A stretch of 64,000 bases of DNA from CAXTPV01 sp965276715 (lineage in GTDB: Bacteria > Pseudomonadota > Alphaproteobacteria > Acetobacterales > Acetobacteraceae), in contig OZ255622.1 in the NCBI GenBank assembly GCA_965276715.1, forward strand, positions 3,534,001 to 3,598,000, read 5' to 3'. Positions 27,217-35,488 of the stretch are shown here, one piece after another (positions within the stretch are counted from its first letter, which is position 1; every line of letters begins with the position of its first letter). The position numbers were made by a program, and so were the translations under genes. The notes under the pieces were generated by a model. It saw only the letters and a list, made by a program, of their open reading frames with translations, searched no databases and was not told where the DNA came from.

Positions 27217-27548
27217 GATCCTGCTCCCTGCTTCATCTCCGCCGCCAAAGCGGCTACCACCTTGCGTTGTGCCGAGCTGAGGTCGCCTTGCTCGTTCTTG
27301 CCGTAGATCAGAAGGGCAAGAATGGGCTGGCTCTCGGTCAGCACGTAGTAAATCACGGGAAACCCGCCGCTCTTGCCCCGCTTTTTCGGCGCAAAACGCA
27401 GCTTTCGAACGCCGCCGAGACCGGGCATCACGTCACCCGCCATCGGATCGCGGGCCAGCGTATCGATCAGGTCAGCCCGATCCTCCGCCGACAACAACGC
27501 ATCCGCACGACGGCTGAAGATCGAGGTTTCCAAAACCGCGTGCAGCAT
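27213..27548 (-). CDS. RelE-superfamily toxin, HigB2-like
   Basis: 111 residues, ATG 27548. Features: ADLIDTLARDPMAGDVMPGL, GVRKLRFAPKKRGKSGGFPVI (in parts) and YYVLTESQPILALLIYGKNEQ, which are the beta strands and basic patch of the RelE/HigB2 fold. It is a ribosome-dependent mRNA endonuclease by family. The toxin-first order with ATGA overlap to an HTH antitoxin is typical of higBA. Confidence 0.88.
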   Translation of the reverse strand: MLHAVLETSIFSRRADALLSAEDRADLIDTLARDPMAGDVMPGLGGVRKLRFAPKKRGKSGGFPVIYYVLTESQPILALLIYGKNEQGDLSSAQRKVVAALAAEMKQGAGS

Positions 27549-27558
27549 AATGCTCTTT

Positions 27559-27594
27559 ACAGCATTGCTGTATGCGAATCAACAGCAGTGCTGT
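27559..27594. promoter_or_regulatory. Twin palindromic operators of the HigB2/HigA2 operon
   Basis: Two copies of the same palindrome, ACAGCA-T-TGCTGT (27559-27571) and ACAGCA-G-TGCTGT (27582-27594), centres 23 bases apart, 11 bases before the toxin start. On the minus strand TTGATT lies between them, 17 bases from a weak TAAAGA box, so bound antitoxin would cover the promoter. Confidence 0.75.
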
Positions 27595-27930
27595 AGCTGA
27601 TGGCTACCTCCCCAGCCCCAGCCCCTGCCCGCGCTCCTGCCTCTGCCTCTCGCGGTCCTGCTCCGGCTCTGGCGCCAGCCCCGGCGCTCCCGCTCCTCGG
27701 CTCGCGCGCGCACGCGGCCGGCCTCCTTCGCCTCCCGCTCTATCCGCTGATCCCATGCCGCACTGAGCGCCACCCCGTCACGCCATTGCCCTGGCCCCTG
27801 TCGATTGTCTCCGCGTAGCCGTGCCGCACTTTTTCTTGCCCGGATCCAGTAAATCATCTTCAGCCGCGCTGTTTCGGAGTGTCTGCGGCTTGGGCCTCGT
27901 TCAACCCTCCCCAACCCGTGGCGCAGACCA
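27595..27930. other. Low-complexity spacer, no gene supported
   Basis: Dominated by repeated gcccctgcc / gctcctgcctctg type pyrimidine-rich sequence at 27600-27720, which gives Pro/Ala-only translation on the plus strand and Arg/Gly on the minus. No family is recognisable. Confidence 0.4.
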
Positions 27931-28257
27931 CCGATTTGAGCGAAAACCCGCCGATGCCGCCCGCCACACATCGCCGCCCACGCGACGCCCACCGCCCCCG
28001 CACCACGCCCCCGATCGTCCCGTCATGGACATGACCCCGCCCGCCGCCACCGCAGCCGCGCTCGCCACGCAAGACGACCGCCTCAGCCGCGAATACCGCC
28101 CCCTCCTGCGCCTCGCCATCCCGGTCATGCTCGGGCAACTCGCGCAGATCGGCATGACGATCGTCGACAACATCCTCGCCGGCCACCTCGGACCGCGCGT
28201 GCTCGGATCGGTCGCCGTCGGCGGCAGCCTCTACATCATGGCCCTGATCGCGGTGGT
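27931..28257 (+). repeat. Direct repeat of the MATE 5' region (copy B, native)
   Basis: The native copy, covering about 95 bases upstream of the MATE start and its first ~78 codons. It matches 26371-26700. The upstream part matches as well as the coding part, which shows the duplication was a DNA event including the leader. Confidence 0.85.
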
Positions 28258-29428
28258 CGGGATCATGATGTCGATCGCGCCCACCGTCGCCGCACTCGAT
28301 GGCGCCGGCAGCCGCGCCGACGCCGGCCCCCTGTTCAGGCAGGCCGTCCTGCTCGGCCTCGCGACCGGCGCCGTTGGCGGCCTCTGTCTCGCCCTGCTCG
28401 GGCCCCCGATCCTGGACGCGGTCGGCATCGCACCCGGCCTGCGCCCCGGTGCGACCAGCTTCCTGCACGCGATCGCCGCCGGCGGCCCCGCGCTCGGCCT
28501 GTTCGCGGCCGCGCGCGGCCTGTCGGAAGGCCTGTCGCGCACCACGCCCACCCTCGTCGTCCAGTGCCTCGGCCTCGCCGTTCTCGCCCCGCTCGGCTGG
28601 GCGCTCATGTACGGCAGGCTTGGCGCCCCGCCGCTCGGGCCCCTGGGCAGCGGCCTCGCGACCGCGATCGCGACCTGGGTCCAGGCCCTGGCCTACATCC
28701 TCTATGTCCGCTTCTCGCCCAGCTACGCCGGCCTCGACTGGACCAGCGGGCGCTGGCGCCCGCAGCCGCACCTGCTCAAGCCGTTGCTGCGCATCGGCAT
28801 GCCGATCGCGGTCTCCCTGATGCTCGAGGTCGGCATGTTCAGTGCCGCCGGCCTCGTCATCGCCGGCCTCGGCGAGCGCGCGATGGCGGCCAACCAGGTG
28901 GCACTCAACATCGCCAGCGTGATCTTCATGATCCCGCTCGGCATCGGGCTGGCGACGACCATCCGCGTCGGCCGCGCCGTCGGCGCCAACGACATCGGCG
29001 CCGCACGGCGCGCCGCCGCCGCCGCCTTCACCCTCGTGCTCGCGACCCAGTGCGCGTCGGCAATCCTGCTCCTGGCCATCCCGCGCACGCTGGTCGCTCT
29101 CTACACGCCCGATGCAAGTGTGATCGCGCTCGCGTCCGGCCTGCTCGCCTACGCCGCGATGTTCCAGTTCTCCGACGGCATCCAGGTGCTTGCCGGCGGC
29201 GCGCTCCGCGGCCTGAAGGACACCCGCGTGCCGATGTTCCTGACCGCCTTCAGCTACTGGGGCGTGGGCGTCCCGGTCGGCGCTCTGCTGGCACTGCGGT
29301 TCCGAATGGGCGCCCCCGGCATGTGGATCGGTATGCTCGCCGGCCTGACCCCGGCGGCACTCCTGCTCACGCTCAGGTTCGCCCTGCTGACCAGAGGGAC
29401 GCGGACCCTACGATCCTCGCGCCGGTGA
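28025..29428 (+). CDS. MATE-family multidrug/toxin exporter
   Basis: 467 residues, ATG 28025. Twelve hydrophobic segments; RLAIPVMLGQLAQIGMTIVD and NILAGHLGPRVLGSVAVGGS match the NorM-type MATE start, and the second half repeats the pattern (RIGMPIAVSLMLEVGMFSAA). Na+ or H+ coupled efflux of cationic compounds. Its 5' region has been duplicated at 26371-26700. Its 3' end overlaps the convergent epimerase-like gene by 21 bases. Confidence 0.93.
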   Translation: MDMTPPAATAAALATQDDRLSREYRPLLRLAIPVMLGQLAQIGMTIVDNILAGHLGPRVLGSVAVGGSLYIMALIAVVGIMMSIAPTVAALDGAGSRADAGPLFRQAVLLGLATGAVGGLCLALLGPPILDAVGIAPGLRPGATSFLHAIAAGGPALGLFAAARGLSEGLSRTTPTLVVQCLGLAVLAPLGWALMYGRLGAPPLGPLGSGLATAIATWVQALAYILYVRFSPSYAGLDWTSGRWRPQPHLLKPLLRIGMPIAVSLMLEVGMFSAAGLVIAGLGERAMAANQVALNIASVIFMIPLGIGLATTIRVGRAVGANDIGAARRAAAAAFTLVLATQCASAILLLAIPRTLVALYTPDASVIALASGLLAYAAMFQFSDGIQVLAGGALRGLKDTRVPMFLTAFSYWGVGVPVGALLALRFRMGAPGMWIGMLAGLTPAALLLTLRFALLTRGTRTLRSSRR

Positions 29429-30292
29429 CATCGCCCTCTCCGCCGCCTTCATCTGCGCCTGGGTGTAGGCGCGCGCGTGCGACGCGAGGTCGCGCCCGTC
29501 ATCCCACAGATTGCGCCAGATCCCGAGAATGCCCTCGAGCGGCTGTCCCACCACCGCCGACGAGAACGATTCGAACGTGATCGGCCCCGCGTAGCCCGAC
29601 GCCACCAGCGCCCGGAACACCCGGGCGAGATCGATCGATCCCGAACCGATATAGCCGCGATGCGAATCGCCGGTGTGGAAATACCCCAGATGCTCGCCCG
29701 TCTCGACGATCGCGGACGCCACGTCCGCCTCCTCGATGTTCATGTGATAGACGTCCAGATGCACCTTCACGTTCGGCATCCCGACCCGCTTGACGTAGTC
29801 CACCCCCTGAGCCGCCGTGTTCAGCATGTTCGTCTCGTAGCGGTTGACGACCTCCATCCCCAGCACGATCCCGCTTTCGGCCGCCTTCTCCGCCACCCGC
29901 CGCACCACGTCCACCGACCGCGACACCCCGTCCGCCGTCGCCGGCACCGCATATTTCTGGAACGCCGAATACAGGATCCCGCACACGTGCGTCGCTCCCA
30001 CGTCGCGCGCGATCGCGACCCCCTTCAGCAGTTGCCGCTCGCCCGCGGTCACCCGCGCCGGATCGTCCGACGACACATCCTCCGCCGCCGTGAGCCCGAA
30101 CGACATCGTGGCCCCCAGCCCCGCCTGCTCCAGCGCGCGCCGGGTGAAATCGGTGTCGATGCTGCCGAGATCCATCGACGACAGCTCGATCAGATCGAAC
30201 CCTGTCTCCGCCGTCAGCCCGATCGCCCGGGCCGCGTTCTCGTTCGTCCAATCCGCCGTCCAGACGAAGGCATGCACCCCAAGCCTGTTCAT
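29408..30292 (-). CDS. TIM-barrel sugar isomerase/epimerase (ketose 3-epimerase-like)
   Basis: 294 residues. AP-endonuclease-2 type barrel: GFDLIELSSMD, GATHVCGILYSAFQKY, LGMEVVNRYETNMLNT (metal Glu), VHLDVYHMNIEE (Asp/His), GYFHTGDSHRGYIGSG (His) and ITFESFSS (final Glu). This is the metal-ligand order of D-psicose/D-tagatose 3-epimerases. The substrate is not determinable. No sugar operon adjoins it; threonine dehydratase lies 25 bases upstream on the same strand. Confidence 0.85.
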   Translation of the reverse strand: MNRLGVHAFVWTADWTNENAARAIGLTAETGFDLIELSSMDLGSIDTDFTRRALEQAGLGATMSFGLTAAEDVSSDDPARVTAGERQLLKGVAIARDVGATHVCGILYSAFQKYAVPATADGVSRSVDVVRRVAEKAAESGIVLGMEVVNRYETNMLNTAAQGVDYVKRVGMPNVKVHLDVYHMNIEEADVASAIVETGEHLGYFHTGDSHRGYIGSGSIDLARVFRALVASGYAGPITFESFSSAVVGQPLEGILGIWRNLWDDGRDLASHARAYTQAQMKAAERAMSPARGS

Positions 30293-30317
30293 CCCCGACT
30301 CTCCCTCCGCGCCCGGT

Positions 30318-31529
30318 CTATCCCCGTCTCACCACGTAGCTGCTCGACAGCGCCGTCGTGATCTCGGTCGCGTGCGCCGGGTCGCGCGCCTCGACCATAA
30401 CCTCGAGCTCCGCGTTCTGCACGCTGGGCGACGCGAACAGCCGCTGGTGCGACACCTCGATGATGTTGCCCCCCGACCCGCCGATCTTCGTCGCGATGTC
30501 AGCCAGCACGCCAGGCCGGTCCGGGATCTCCATCCGCAGCCGAAGCAGCCGCCCATCGCGCAGCAGATTGCGCAACAGCACGTTGGCCAAAATTCGGCTG
30601 TCGATGTTCGCCCCGCACACCGGCACCACCACCCGCTTGCCCGCGAACCGCTCCGGGAACGCCAGCACGCCCCCCAGCGCCGCCGCACCCGCGCCTTCCG
30701 ACACCTGCTTGGCGCCCTCCGCCAGCAACGCGATCGCATCCTCGATCACCCGCTCCGGCACCGTCAGCACCGCATCCACATGCGCGCGGATCAGCGCCAG
30801 CGGCGACCGGCCGATGGACGCCACCGCGATCCCCTCCGCGATCGTCGCCCCACCGAGCGGCACCGTCTCCTCGCCCGGATACAGCCCCAGCGAATCATAC
30901 CCAGCCACCTGAACGCCCACGATCTCGGCCGCCGGGCACAGCGCCGCCATCACCGCCGCACACCCGCCGATCAGCCCGCCGCCGCCGATCGGCACCACGA
31001 TCGCATCGACCGGCCCCGCATCCTCGATCGCCTCGAGCGCCATCGTGCCCTGGCCCGCCATGATCGCCGGATCGTCGAACGGATGGACGAACACCAGCCC
31101 GTCCCGCTCGGCCAGCATCGTCGCATGCGCCATCGCCTCGGCGAGCGTGTCGCCGTGCATCACCACCCGCGCGCCCCACGCCACGGTCCGTGTGATTTTC
31201 GACGCCGGCGTCCCGTGCGGCATCACGATCACGGACGCGATCCCCAGCAGGCTCGCATGCCGCGCGACACCCTGCGCATGGTTGCCCGCCGACATCGCCA
31301 CCACGCCGCGCGCCCGTTCGGCCTCGCTCAGCAGTGCGAGCTTGTTGGCCGCACCTCGCTCCTTGAACGAGCCCACCGCCTGCAGATTGTCGAGCTTGAG
31401 CAGCACGTCGCACCCGGCCACCGCCGAAACGGCCGCACTCGCGATCGTCGGCGTGCGCAGCACCTTTCCCTCGATGCGGACGGCGGCTTCGCGGACGTCG
31501 GAGAGACCTATCAAGGCCAGGGGTGCCAC
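30318..31529 (-). CDS. Threonine ammonia-lyase with C-terminal ACT domain
   Basis: About 403 residues. PLP Lys56 in SFKERGAANKL, glycine-rich loop IGGGGLIGGC, and a C-terminal ACT domain from about residue 325 (MEIPDRPGVLADIATKIGGS). Converts threonine (and serine) to 2-oxobutyrate (pyruvate). The ~400-residue ACT form is the IlvA/TdcB-like type common in Alphaproteobacteria. The start is uncertain: GTG 31529 lies inside the intergenic repeat, and TTG 31514 five codons later is an alternative; either way the repeat provides the initiation region. Confidence 0.9.
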   Translation of the reverse strand: MAPLALIGLSDVREAAVRIEGKVLRTPTIASAAVSAVAGCDVLLKLDNLQAVGSFKERGAANKLALLSEAERARGVVAMSAGNHAQGVARHASLLGIASVIVMPHGTPASKITRTVAWGARVVMHGDTLAEAMAHATMLAERDGLVFVHPFDDPAIMAGQGTMALEAIEDAGPVDAIVVPIGGGGLIGGCAAVMAALCPAAEIVGVQVAGYDSLGLYPGEETVPLGGATIAEGIAVASIGRSPLALIRAHVDAVLTVPERVIEDAIALLAEGAKQVSEGAGAAALGGVLAFPERFAGKRVVVPVCGANIDSRILANVLLRNLLRDGRLLRLRMEIPDRPGVLADIATKIGGSGGNIIEVSHQRLFASPSVQNAELEVMVEARDPAHATEITTALSSSYVVRRG

Positions 31530-31568
31530 CCCTGGACCCCGCTGGGGCCAGCGGCCCCAGACCCGCTA
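31515..31568. repeat. GC-rich double-hairpin intergenic repeat (copy 3)
   Basis: CCAGGGGTGCCACCCCTGG then GGGGCCAGCGGCCCC. It fills the whole gap between greA and the threonine dehydratase gene, including the dehydratase start and the greA stop. Confidence 0.8.
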
Positions 31569-32039
31569 GGCATACGAAATAGCGAGAATCTCGTAACTGC
31601 GATCCCCGCCCGGCGCCGGCACCGACACCGTGTCGCCCGTCTTCTTGCCGATCAGCGACTTGGCCAGCGGCGACGACACCGAAATCCGCCCCGACTTGAT
31701 GTCCGCCTCGTAGGCCCCGACGATCTGGTAGGTCGCCTCCTTGTCGGTCTCCTCGTCGATCAACCGCACAACCGCGCCGAACTTCACCTGGTCGCCCGAC
31801 AGCGTCGACGGATCGATCACCTCGACCGAGCTCACGATCTCCTCGAGCTCGATGATCCGCCCCTCGACGAACGACTGGCGCTCGCGCGCCGCGTGATACT
31901 CGGCGTTCTCGGACAAATCCCCGTGGCTGCGCGCCTCGGCGATCGCGCGGATGATCGCCGGCCGCTCCTCGCTCTTGAGGAACCGCACCTCCTCCTCCAG
32001 CTTGCGCAAGCCGGGCGCGGTCATCGGAAATTTCTGCAA
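31566..32039 (-). CDS. greA: Transcription elongation factor GreA
   Basis: 157 residues from TTG 32039 (M-QKFPMTAPGLRKLEEEV), with AAGGA 8 bases upstream; this is the standard GreA start and length. Coiled-coil N-terminal domain with the acidic tip (EARSHGDLSENAEYHAAR) and FKBP-like C-terminal domain. It rescues backtracked RNA polymerase. Placed just downstream of carB on the same strand, as in many relatives. Confidence 0.95.
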   Translation of the reverse strand: MQKFPMTAPGLRKLEEEVRFLKSEERPAIIRAIAEARSHGDLSENAEYHAARERQSFVEGRIIELEEIVSSVEVIDPSTLSGDQVKFGAVVRLIDEETDKEATYQIVGAYEADIKSGRISVSSPLAKSLIGKKTGDTVSVPAPGGDRSYEILAISYA

Positions 32040-32112
32040 CAGTGCTGTCCTTAAACGAAGCGATCGAACGACAAGATCAGGAAACGTTCCGCCGATGCGT
32101 CCGACGCACGGC

Positions 32113-35100
32113 TCAGAACGATCGCCGAAAGTAGGACTGTAGCGGCGCGACATCAAGGGAGCCCGACCGCAGCGCCGCGATCGCCCCCACCGCCGCCCGC
32201 GCGCCGGCGATCGTGGTATAGTGCGGCACCCCATGCGTCAGCGCGTCGCGCCTGATCGTATAGCTGTCCGCCACCGACTGCGCGCCCGACGCGGTGTTGA
32301 TCACCAGCTGGATCTCCCCCGACCGGATCGCGTCCACGCAATGCGGCCGGCCCTCCAGGACCTTGTTGATCTCGTCCACCGCCAGGTCGGCCTCCCTGAG
32401 CTTGGCCGCCGTCCCGCGCGTCGCCACCAGCCGGAATCCCATCTCCAGCAGCCGCCGCCCGATCGCGCCCACCGCGCGCTTGTCGCCGTCGCGCACCGAC
32501 AGGAACGCCACCCCTTCCCGCGGCAGCCGCACGCCGGCCCCGAGCTGCGCCTTCGCGAACGCGCGCTCGAAGCTCGGCGCCAGGCCCATCACCTCGCCCG
32601 TCGAGCGCATCTCCGGACCCAAGATCACATCCACGTCAGGGAACCGCGCGAACGGGAACACCGCCTCCTTGACCGCCACATGCGGCGCCGCCGCACTCGC
32701 ATCCAGCTCGAAGTCCGCGAGCTTGGCCCCCGCCATCACCCGCGCCCCGATCTTGGCCACCGGCACGCCCGTCGCCTTGGCGACGAACGGCACCGTCCGC
32801 GACGCCCGCGGGTTCACCTCCAGCACGTAGGGGTCGCCGTCCTTGATCGCATACTGGACGTTCATCAGCCCGCGGATCCCGAGCGCGCGCGCCAGCGCCT
32901 CCGTCTGCGCGCGGATCTCGTCCACTACCGACGGCGACAGCGTGTAAGGCGGCAGCGCGCAGGCGCTGTCGCCGGAATGGATGCCGGCCTCCTCGATATG
33001 CTCCATCACCCCCGCGACGTAGACCTCGCTGCCATCGGCGATGCAGTCCACATCGACCTCGATCGCATCGTTCAGGTAGCGGTCGATCAGCACCGGGTTC
33101 GTCCCCGACACCCGCACCGCTTCGCGCATGTATCGTCCGAGGCCGGCCCGGTCATGGACGATCTCCATCGCCCGGCCGCCCAGCACATAGCTCGGCCGTA
33201 TCATCACCGGATAGCCGATCCGCTCCGCGATCGCCGACGCCTCGTCCGCCGACCGCGCCATCCCGTTCTCCGGCTGGCGCATCCCCAGCTTTCGCAGCAG
33301 CGCGCCGAACCGCTCGCGATCCTCCGCGATGTCGATCGCGTCCGCACTCGTCCCCAGGATCGGAATCCTCGCCTCCGCCAGCGCCTGGCTGAGCTTGAGC
33401 GGCGTCTGCCCGCCATACTGCACGATGCAGCCGAGCAGGGTCCCGTTCTCCTGCTCGCGCCGCACCAGCGCGATCACGTCCTCCGCCGTCAGCGGTTCGA
33501 AATACAGCCGGTCCGACGTGTCATAATCGGTACTGACCGTTTCCGGATTGCAGTTGACCATCACCGTCTCGAGCCCCGCCTCGCGCAGCGCATAGGCCGC
33601 ATGCACGCAGCAATAGTCGAACTCGATCCCCTGGCCGATCCGGTTCGGGCCGCCGCCCAGGATCACCACCTTGTCGCGCCCGCTCGGATCCGCCTCGCAA
33701 TCGGGCGCGCCGAACCCCCCCTCGTAGGTCGAATAAAGATACGGCGTGGCCGACGCGAACTCTCCCGCGCACGTATCGATCCGCTTGTAGACCGCACGCA
33801 CCCCGAGCTGCGCCCGCAGTGCCGCCACCTCCCGCTCCGGCCGCCCAGACAGCCGCGCCAGTTGCGCGTCCGAGAACCCCATCGCCTTGACCCGCCGCAT
33901 CCCGCGCCCGCTGCCAGGCAGTCCGCCCGCGCTCACCTCCCGCTCCACCGCCACGATCGAGGCCAACTGCCCCAGGAACCACGGATCGAACTTGCACGCC
34001 TGGTGCACGTCCTCGATCGACAATCCCGCGCGCAACGCCTGCGCCGCCATCAGCAGCCGTTCCGGCACCGGCGACGAGAGTGCGGCCCGGAACGCGTCCG
34101 CCCCGCCATCCCCCGGCGCCTCGACCGGATCGAGACCGGAAAGTCCGGTCTCCATGCTGCGCAGACCCTTCTGCAGCGCCTCGCAGAAATTCCGCCCGAT
34201 CGCCATCGCCTCGCCCACCGACTTCATGCTGGTGCCGAGCAGGGCAGGGGTCCCGGGGAACTTCTCGAACGTGAAGCGCGGGATCTTCACCACCACATAG
34301 TCGATCACCGGCTCGAAGCTCGCCGGCGTCACCCGCGTGATGTCGTTGCTCAGCTCGTCGAGCGTGTAGCCCACCGCCAATTTCGCCGCGATCTTGGCGA
34401 TCGGAAACCCGGTCGCCTTCGACGCCAGCGCCGACGACCGCGACACCCGGGGATTCATCTCGATGATCAGCATCCGTCCGTCCGCCGGGTTGACCGCGAA
34501 CTGCACGTTCGACCCGCCCGTATCGACCCCGATCGCGCGCAGGCACGCGATCGAGGCATCGCGCATCCGCTGGTATTCCTTGTCGGTCAGCGTCAGCGCC
34601 GGTGCCACCGTCACCGAATCCCCCGTGTGCACGCCCATCGGATCGACGTTCTCGATCGAGCACACGATGATGCAGTTGTCCGCCCGGTCGCGAACCACCT
34701 CCATCTCGTACTCCTTCCAGCCGAGCACGCTCTCCTCGATCAGCACCTCGGTCGTGGGCGACGCATCCAGCCCCGACGCCACGATCGCCTCGAATTCCTC
34801 GCGGTTGTATGCGATCCCGCCACCCGTCCCGCCGAGCGTGAAGCTCGGCCGTATCACCGCCGGCAGCCCGATCTCCGCCAGCGCCGCGCGCGCTTCGATC
34901 AGGTCATGCGCGATCCGGCTCGACGGACTGTCGATTCCGATTGCCGCCATCGCGTCGCGGAACTTCAGCCGGTCCTCGGCGCGATCGATCACGTCGGCCT
35001 TCGCCCCGATCAACTCGCAGCCATACCGCGCCAGCACGCCCGTCTCGTGCAGCCGCATCGCCGTGTTCAGCGCCGTCTGCCCGCCCATCGTCGGCAGCAC

Positions 35101-35355
35101 CGCGTCCGGCCGCTCGCGCGCGATCACGCGCTCGACGAACTCCGGCGTGATCGGCTCGACATAGGTCGCATCCGCCAGTCCCGGGTCGGTCATGATCGTC
35201 GCCGGGTTCGAATTGACCAGCACCACCCGATAGCCTTCGGCACGCAGCGCCTTGCACGCCTGCGCGCCCGAATAGTCGAACTCGCACGCCTGCCCGATCA
35301 CGATCGGCCCCGCCCCGATGATCAGGATCGAGGCAATATCGGTCCGCTTGGGCAT
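32113..35355 (-). CDS. carB: Carbamoyl-phosphate synthase large subunit
   Basis: 1080 residues from ATG 35355 (MPKRTDIASILIIGAGPIVI), with GGAGG 5 bases before it. Two ATP-grasp halves: the first has SFTLGGTGGGIAYN and EMNPRVSRSSALASKATG, the second has VILGGGPNRIGQGIEFDYCC and EVNPRASRTVPFVAKATG. A C-terminal MGS-like allosteric domain follows. Makes carbamoyl phosphate for arginine and pyrimidine synthesis with CarA-supplied ammonia. It lies downstream of carA, separated by the repeat at 35374. Confidence 0.97.
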   Translation of the reverse strand: MPKRTDIASILIIGAGPIVIGQACEFDYSGAQACKALRAEGYRVVLVNSNPATIMTDPGLADATYVEPITPEFVERVIARERPDAVLPTMGGQTALNTAMRLHETGVLARYGCELIGAKADVIDRAEDRLKFRDAMAAIGIDSPSSRIAHDLIEARAALAEIGLPAVIRPSFTLGGTGGGIAYNREEFEAIVASGLDASPTTEVLIEESVLGWKEYEMEVVRDRADNCIIVCSIENVDPMGVHTGDSVTVAPALTLTDKEYQRMRDASIACLRAIGVDTGGSNVQFAVNPADGRMLIIEMNPRVSRSSALASKATGFPIAKIAAKLAVGYTLDELSNDITRVTPASFEPVIDYVVVKIPRFTFEKFPGTPALLGTSMKSVGEAMAIGRNFCEALQKGLRSMETGLSGLDPVEAPGDGGADAFRAALSSPVPERLLMAAQALRAGLSIEDVHQACKFDPWFLGQLASIVAVEREVSAGGLPGSGRGMRRVKAMGFSDAQLARLSGRPEREVAALRAQLGVRAVYKRIDTCAGEFASATPYLYSTYEGGFGAPDCEADPSGRDKVVILGGGPNRIGQGIEFDYCCVHAAYALREAGLETVMVNCNPETVSTDYDTSDRLYFEPLTAEDVIALVRREQENGTLLGCIVQYGGQTPLKLSQALAEARIPILGTSADAIDIAEDRERFGALLRKLGMRQPENGMARSADEASAIAERIGYPVMIRPSYVLGGRAMEIVHDRAGLGRYMREAVRVSGTNPVLIDRYLNDAIEVDVDCIADGSEVYVAGVMEHIEEAGIHSGDSACALPPYTLSPSVVDEIRAQTEALARALGIRGLMNVQYAIKDGDPYVLEVNPRASRTVPFVAKATGVPVAKIGARVMAGAKLADFELDASAAAPHVAVKEAVFPFARFPDVDVILGPEMRSTGEVMGLAPSFERAFAKAQLGAGVRLPREGVAFLSVRDGDKRAVGAIGRRLLEMGFRLVATRGTAAKLREADLAVDEINKVLEGRPHCVDAIRSGEIQLVINTASGAQSVADSYTIRRDALTHGVPHYTTIAGARAAVGAIAALRSGSLDVAPLQSYFRRSF

Positions 35356-35373
35356 CAAAACCTCCAGGAAGAT

Positions 35374-35488
35374 CGGGGCTCTGCCCCGCGCCCCGCTGGG
35401 GCCGGGCGCCCCCAGACCCGCATCACTCAAGTCAAGCGGGTCCGGGGGCGCCTGTCCCCGGCGGGGTCCAGGGGCAGCGCCCCTGGCC
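35374..35488. repeat. GC-rich double-hairpin intergenic repeat (copy 4, two inverted units)
   Basis: Fills the carA-carB gap. Unit 1 has GGGGCTCTGCCCC and GGGGCCGGGCGCCCC; unit 2, in the opposite sense, has GGGGGCGCCTGTCCCC and CCAGGGGCAGCGCCCCTGG; the linker between them is about 20 bases. Transcript folding here could affect carA/carB balance. Confidence 0.8.

Noticed and set aside
26899..27548. RelBE rather than HigB2A2
   Set aside because: Toxin precedes antitoxin and the antitoxin has a C-terminal Cro-type HTH, which fits HigB2A2; RelB is ribbon-helix-helix and comes first.
27600..27818. Plus-strand Pro/Ala-rich frame near the MATE gene
   Set aside because: Low-complexity translation of a pyrimidine-rich repeat; no ribosome-binding site or family.
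29844..32054. Plus-strand frame of about 730 codons opposite epimerase, threonine dehydratase and greA
   Set aside because: Spans three genuine minus-strand genes and their gaps; composition is His/Arg-rich noise.
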